Below are positions 5,861-8,413 of a stretch of DNA of 8,413 bases, in pieces; the stretch's first letter is position 1; each line of letters starts with the position of its first letter. The notes under the pieces were generated by a model that made no database searches, was not told where the DNA came from, and worked only from the letters and a program-made list of their open reading frames with translations. The translations under genes and the position numbers were made by a program. Source of the stretch: Deltaproteobacteria bacterium (GTDB lineage Bacteria > Desulfobacterota > Desulfobaccia > Desulfobaccales > Desulfobaccaceae); the NCBI GenBank assembly GCA_016874895.1, contig VGSX01000142.1, positions 1-8,413 on the forward strand, read 5' to 3'.

Positions 5861-6535
5861 TCAGCTCTTCTCCCCTTCCAGTAACTTGATTTTTTCCTGC
5901 AGATAGGGGATGAAGCCTGCCGGGGGATTGGTCTGCAGCATGTTGCGGTACACGGCCAGGGCCCTGGCTTTTTCCCCGGCCAGTTCAAAGAGCATGGCCT
6001 GCCGGCGCTGCAGTTCCTGCTGGTAGGGCAGATTGACCTGCTGCACCAGTGGTTCCAAAACCGCCGCGGCCTTCAGGTAGTCTTTTTGGGCCTCGTAGCA
6101 ATAGCTGAGATTCTCCGTCACTAAAATCTGCAGGTCCGGGGCGGCCAGGGCCAGGGCCTCAAAGGCGGCTGCGGCCTCCGGGTATCTTTTTTCCTGATAG
6201 AGCAGATTGGCCATGAGCAAACGGGCCTGCACGGCGCCACCGGTACCGGGATAGTCCTGGACAATAACCTCCAACTCCTTCAACAAGCCGGGGATATCAG
6301 AGGTAAATCGTCCTATACTGGCCTGATATAACTCCGCCGCCTTTTCCTGCCGCGCCACCTGCTGTTTTTGGTAATATACCCAGCCGCTCCCGGCTATCAG
6401 GAAGGCAACCACAACTGTGATGATGATTTTGAGGTTTTCTTGGGCAAAGTTAAGGACTCTCATGGAAAAAGTGATGAATTCGTCGGGTTCTTTGATAGTT
6501 AATTTCAGGGATGGTGGTTTTTTCGCTTGAGCCAT
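5861..6535 (-). CDS. Membrane-anchored tetratricopeptide-repeat protein (TPR_21/YfgM-like)
   Basis: This 224-residue protein has a short cytoplasmic N-terminus containing 'KEPDEF', one membrane helix at about 36-55 (IIITVVVAFLIAG...), then an Ala/Leu/Gln-rich helical region to the end. Helix pairs with TPR spacing are visible at about 78-115, 115-150 and 150-215 (for example ARLLMANLLYQEKRYPEAAAAFEAL and AMLFELAGEKARALAVYRNML). The arrangement matches the family represented by E. coli YfgM, an inner-membrane protein with a periplasmic TPR domain that works with the Sec translocon and chaperones, but the similarity is architectural. The ATG at 6535 has a strong AAGGAGG (6543-6549) 7 bases upstream. 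It is the last gene of the minus-strand operon, 48 bases after tsaE. The exact role is unknown. Confidence 0.85.
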   Translation of the reverse strand: MAQAKKPPSLKLTIKEPDEFITFSMRVLNFAQENLKIIITVVVAFLIAGSGWVYYQKQQVARQEKAAELYQASIGRFTSDIPGLLKELEVIVQDYPGTGGAVQARLLMANLLYQEKRYPEAAAAFEALALAAPDLQILVTENLSYCYEAQKDYLKAAAVLEPLVQQVNLPYQQELQRRQAMLFELAGEKARALAVYRNMLQTNPPAGFIPYLQEKIKLLEGEKS

Positions 6536-6583
6536 TGATATTCCTCCTTGAACTTGTGGGTTCGGCCATGGTCGATTCGGTTA

Positions 6584-7057
6584 TCAATCAGGCCAACACG
6601 CCTGGCAGGCTGCGGCCAGGATTTTTCCCCGGCTTCCCTTGCCGAAGATTTCCACCGACCGCACCTGGTCATCCACCCAGGCCAGGGTGATGTCGAGGTA
6701 TTCCTCCGGGAGATGAGGGCCCAGGCGCTCGGCCCATTCAATGACGGTGACCACCGGATGGTGCCAGTATTCCTCCAACTCCAGCAAAAAGTCGTCTTCC
6801 AGGACTGGCAGGCGATAAAGGTCCACGTGGATAAGGGGAATCCGGGCGGGGTACTGGTGCACCAGGGCAAAGGTGGGGCTGCTCACCAGTTCCGGGGGAA
6901 GCCCCAGGCCGGCGCTTAAGCCCCGCACCAGCTCGGTCTTGCCGGCCCCCAGCTCCCCGTGAAGGAGCACGACATCGCCGGGTTGCAGGAAAAGGGCGAT
7001 TTTCTCACCCAGGACCTGGGTTTCCGCCGGGCCGGAGGTCAGGCAGGAACGAACCAC
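6584..7057 (-). CDS. tsaE: tRNA threonylcarbamoyladenosine biosynthesis ATPase TsaE
   Basis: TsaE is the small ATPase that, with TsaB and TsaD, completes t6A at position 37 of ANN-decoding tRNAs. The 157-residue length is normal. Visible signatures are the N-terminal 'TSGPAETQVLGEKIA' lead, Walker A GELGAGKT (34-41), VSSPTF (58-63), the HVDLYRL motif with Asp79 (77-83) and VIEWAERL (105-112). The start is GTG at 7057-7055, 3 bases after the stop of the CBS gene. No ATG exists before the conserved lead, and GGAAGA at 7070-7065 can serve as ribosome-binding site, so coupling to the upstream gene is likely. The protein is cytoplasmic. In many genomes tsaE neighbours the NAD(P)HX repair gene nnr, as here. 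Its identity is very secure. Confidence 0.95.
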   Translation of the reverse strand: MVRSCLTSGPAETQVLGEKIALFLQPGDVVLLHGELGAGKTELVRGLSAGLGLPPELVSSPTFALVHQYPARIPLIHVDLYRLPVLEDDFLLELEEYWHHPVVTVIEWAERLGPHLPEEYLDITLAWVDDQVRSVEIFGKGSRGKILAAACQACWPD

Positions 7058-7060
7058 TCC

Positions 7061-7516
7061 CTAATCTTCCTGGGCCAAAGCCCGGATAATATCGATCTTG
7101 CCGATGACCCCGATGAGCTCGTCACCTTCCACGACCGGTAGGGTGTGGACCTGGCGGCGGGCCATAATGGCGGCGATTTCATCCACCGTGACCTCGGGGC
7201 CGATGGTGACCGCCGGCGAGGTCATAACGTCGGCCACCTGGTTACCCACCATTTTTTCCAGGTTCTTTTTAAAGGTGCTGGCCCGCGTCAGGTAGAAGTG
7301 GGCGTCCAGAATGGTAATGACGTGGGGCAGTTCGAACTTTTTGGCCCGGTCGACCAGGTCGCTTTGAGTGACCACGCCCACCAGGCGGCCGGCCTCGTCC
7401 ACCACCGGCGCGCCGTTGATCTTGTGGTGGGCCAGGAGACGGGCCAGATCCAGGATTGTCGTCTGGGGAGAGACGGTGATAACGTCTGGCGTCATAATTT
7501 CACGAGCCTGCAGCAT
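7061..7516 (-). CDS. Two-CBS-domain protein
   Basis: This 151-residue stand-alone CBS pair folds as a Bateman module that typically binds adenine nucleotides or S-adenosylmethionine. CBS1 begins at 'REIMTPDVITV' (5-15) and includes GAPVVDEAGRLVGVVTQSDL (36-55). CBS2 begins at 'VADVMTSPAVTI' (about 94-105) and includes HTLPVVEGDELIGVIGKIDI. The linker (about 60-92) has an unusual hydrophobic and aromatic stretch, LPHVITILDAHFYL. There is no attached enzymatic or channel domain, so it probably regulates a partner or senses energy charge. The ATG at 7516 has AGGAG at 7526-7522. Its start overlaps the end of the nnr gene by 25 bases and its stop lies 3 bases before tsaE, so all three are surely cotranscribed. 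The ligand cannot be told from sequence. Confidence 0.92.
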   Translation of the reverse strand: MLQAREIMTPDVITVSPQTTILDLARLLAHHKINGAPVVDEAGRLVGVVTQSDLVDRAKKFELPHVITILDAHFYLTRASTFKKNLEKMVGNQVADVMTSPAVTIGPEVTVDEIAAIMARRQVHTLPVVEGDELIGVIGKIDIIRALAQED

Positions 7517-8413
7517 ACCTGCTCCTCTGTGGGGGGAAATGTCCCGGAATAAAATTCTTGAATCAGTTCGGGCAATTCTTCCAGAAGTTCTCCGGCCAGC
7601 ATGCCGCAGACCCCCTGCCGGGCCGCCCGCACGTCCGCGGCCAAACCGTGGAGGTAGACTCCCAGACAGGCGGCTTCGAAAGGCGCCATCTTTTGGGCCA
7701 GGAAACCGCCGATCATGCCGGTGAGCACGTCTCCAGAGCCCCCCTGGGCCAAAGCCGGGTTGCCGGTGTTATTGATCATGATCCTGCCCTCCGGGTTGGC
7801 GATAAGAGTCTGGGCCCCCTTAAGCACCACGATGGCCTGGGTCCGCTCCGCCAGTTCCAGGGCCGCGTTCGGGCGGTTGGCCTGGACATCTTTGCTGAGA
7901 CAGCCCAGGAGCCGGGACATTTCCCCGGGGTGGGGCGTCAGAATAACGGGGGCCACGGCCTCGGCGACGCTTTCCAGATCATGGGCCACGGCGTAGAGCC
8001 CATCGGCATCCAGGACCACCGGGATGGTGCTGCGTCGCACCAGTTGGCGGACGAGTTCGATGGTCTCCGGATGTCTGCCGAGGCCGGGGCCCACCGCCAG
8101 GGCGGTCTTGCCGGGCATGGCGGCGGCCAGCTCCTCCAGGGCCCGCCGTCCCAGTCCCTGTACCCCTTCAGGCTCCGACAGAGGCAGGGTCATGGCCTCA
8201 GTAAGCTTCATTTCCAGAATCGCATTAAGGCTGGCCGGAACCCCCACGGTCACCAGACCGGCGCCCACCCGCAAGGCGGCCTCGCCGGTAAGGGCCGCGG
8301 CCCCGGTCTTGCCCACTGAACCGGCCACTACCAGCAGGTGGCCGAAAGTACCCTTGTGGCTGTCAGAATATCGCTGAGGCAGCAAAAGGCGCAGGTCGGC
8401 GGGTTCGGCAAGT
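7492..8413 (-). CDS. nnr: NAD(P)H-hydrate dehydratase domain of Nnr/YjeF (5' end outside window)
   Basis: This enzyme repairs damaged NAD(P)HX, the hydrated cofactor, using ADP or ATP for dehydration. It is a ribokinase-like fold and cytoplasmic. Motifs include SHKGTFGHLLVVAGS near the start of the domain, GAGLVTVG, VGPGLG, LDADGL, LTPHPGEMSRLLG, KGAQT and the catalytic, nucleotide-binding NTGNPALAQGGSGDVLTG (coded at about 7715-7770). The frame is open to the right edge and codes LAEPADLRLLLPQR just before the domain, which is the usual linker joining the N-terminal NAD(P)HX epimerase domain to the dehydratase domain. A TTG at 8385 is therefore probably not the start, and the full protein is likely the bifunctional Nnr. 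The C-terminus runs about 10 residues into the CBS gene. It heads the visible part of the minus-strand operon. Confidence 0.93.
   Translation of the reverse strand, partial: LAEPADLRLLLPQRYSDSHKGTFGHLLVVAGSVGKTGAAALTGEAALRVGAGLVTVGVPASLNAILEMKLTEAMTLPLSEPEGVQGLGRRALEELAAAMPGKTALAVGPGLGRHPETIELVRQLVRRSTIPVVLDADGLYAVAHDLESVAEAVAPVILTPHPGEMSRLLGCLSKDVQANRPNAALELAERTQAIVVLKGAQTLIANPEGRIMINNTGNPALAQGGSGDVLTGMIGGFLAQKMAPFEAACLGVYLHGLAADVRAARQGVCGMLAGELLEELPELIQEFYSGTFPPTEEQVCCRLVKL

Noticed and set aside
7558..8319. Long plus-strand open frame opposite nnr
   Set aside because: It is antisense to a clearly conserved gene; its Gly/Arg/His-rich composition is typical of mirror frames in GC-rich DNA and it has no recognisable motif.
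8383..8385. TTG at 8385 on the minus strand as the start of the nnr gene
   Set aside because: The frame stays open to the window edge and codes the typical linker (LAEPADLRLLLPQR) before the dehydratase domain, so the gene very probably begins outside.

Overview
The window is GC-rich, densely coding bacterial chromosome with no RNA gene, insertion sequence or CRISPR array. The gene content points to a deltaproteobacterium (Desulfobacterota), perhaps a relative of sulfate reducers or syntrophs. The signs are two adjacent NtrC-type sigma-54 activators, a bacterial deoxyhypusine-synthase-like protein, a CBS-pair protein beside TsaE, and a membrane-anchored TPR protein. The lineage is inferred from gene types and layout, not from a marker gene.

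Left part (1-5144, plus strand): five tightly spaced genes that look like one transcription unit. They are the 3' part of an NtrX-like sigma-54 activator, a small TraB/ChaN-like protein, a complete NtrC-type response regulator, an agmatinase-family ureohydrolase, and a deoxyhypusine-synthase-like protein with a TTG start. Gaps are 34, 24, 3 and 50 bases. The last two genes suggest polyamine chemistry: agmatine to putrescine and urea, then NAD-dependent aminobutyl transfer, most simply to make homospermidine. The two activators may control nitrogen or polyamine genes, but no sigma-54 promoter is visible here and no sensor kinase lies in the window.

Middle (5145-5860): a 114-base intergenic region holds a candidate sigma-70 promoter and two perfect inverted repeats. 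It precedes a secreted TlpA/ResA-like thioredoxin gene (5259-5771). The 89-base gap after that gene, between convergent genes, contains a REP-like hairpin with a GTAG tetranucleotide at its foot on the minus strand.

Right part (8413 down to 5861, minus strand): a compact operon read right to left. It carries the NAD(P)HX dehydratase domain of Nnr (running off the window), a two-CBS-domain protein overlapping it by 25 bases, tsaE (tRNA t6A synthesis, GTG start, 3 bases after the CBS stop), and a single-pass membrane TPR protein. These are housekeeping functions: metabolite repair, tRNA modification and probably envelope or protein-complex support.
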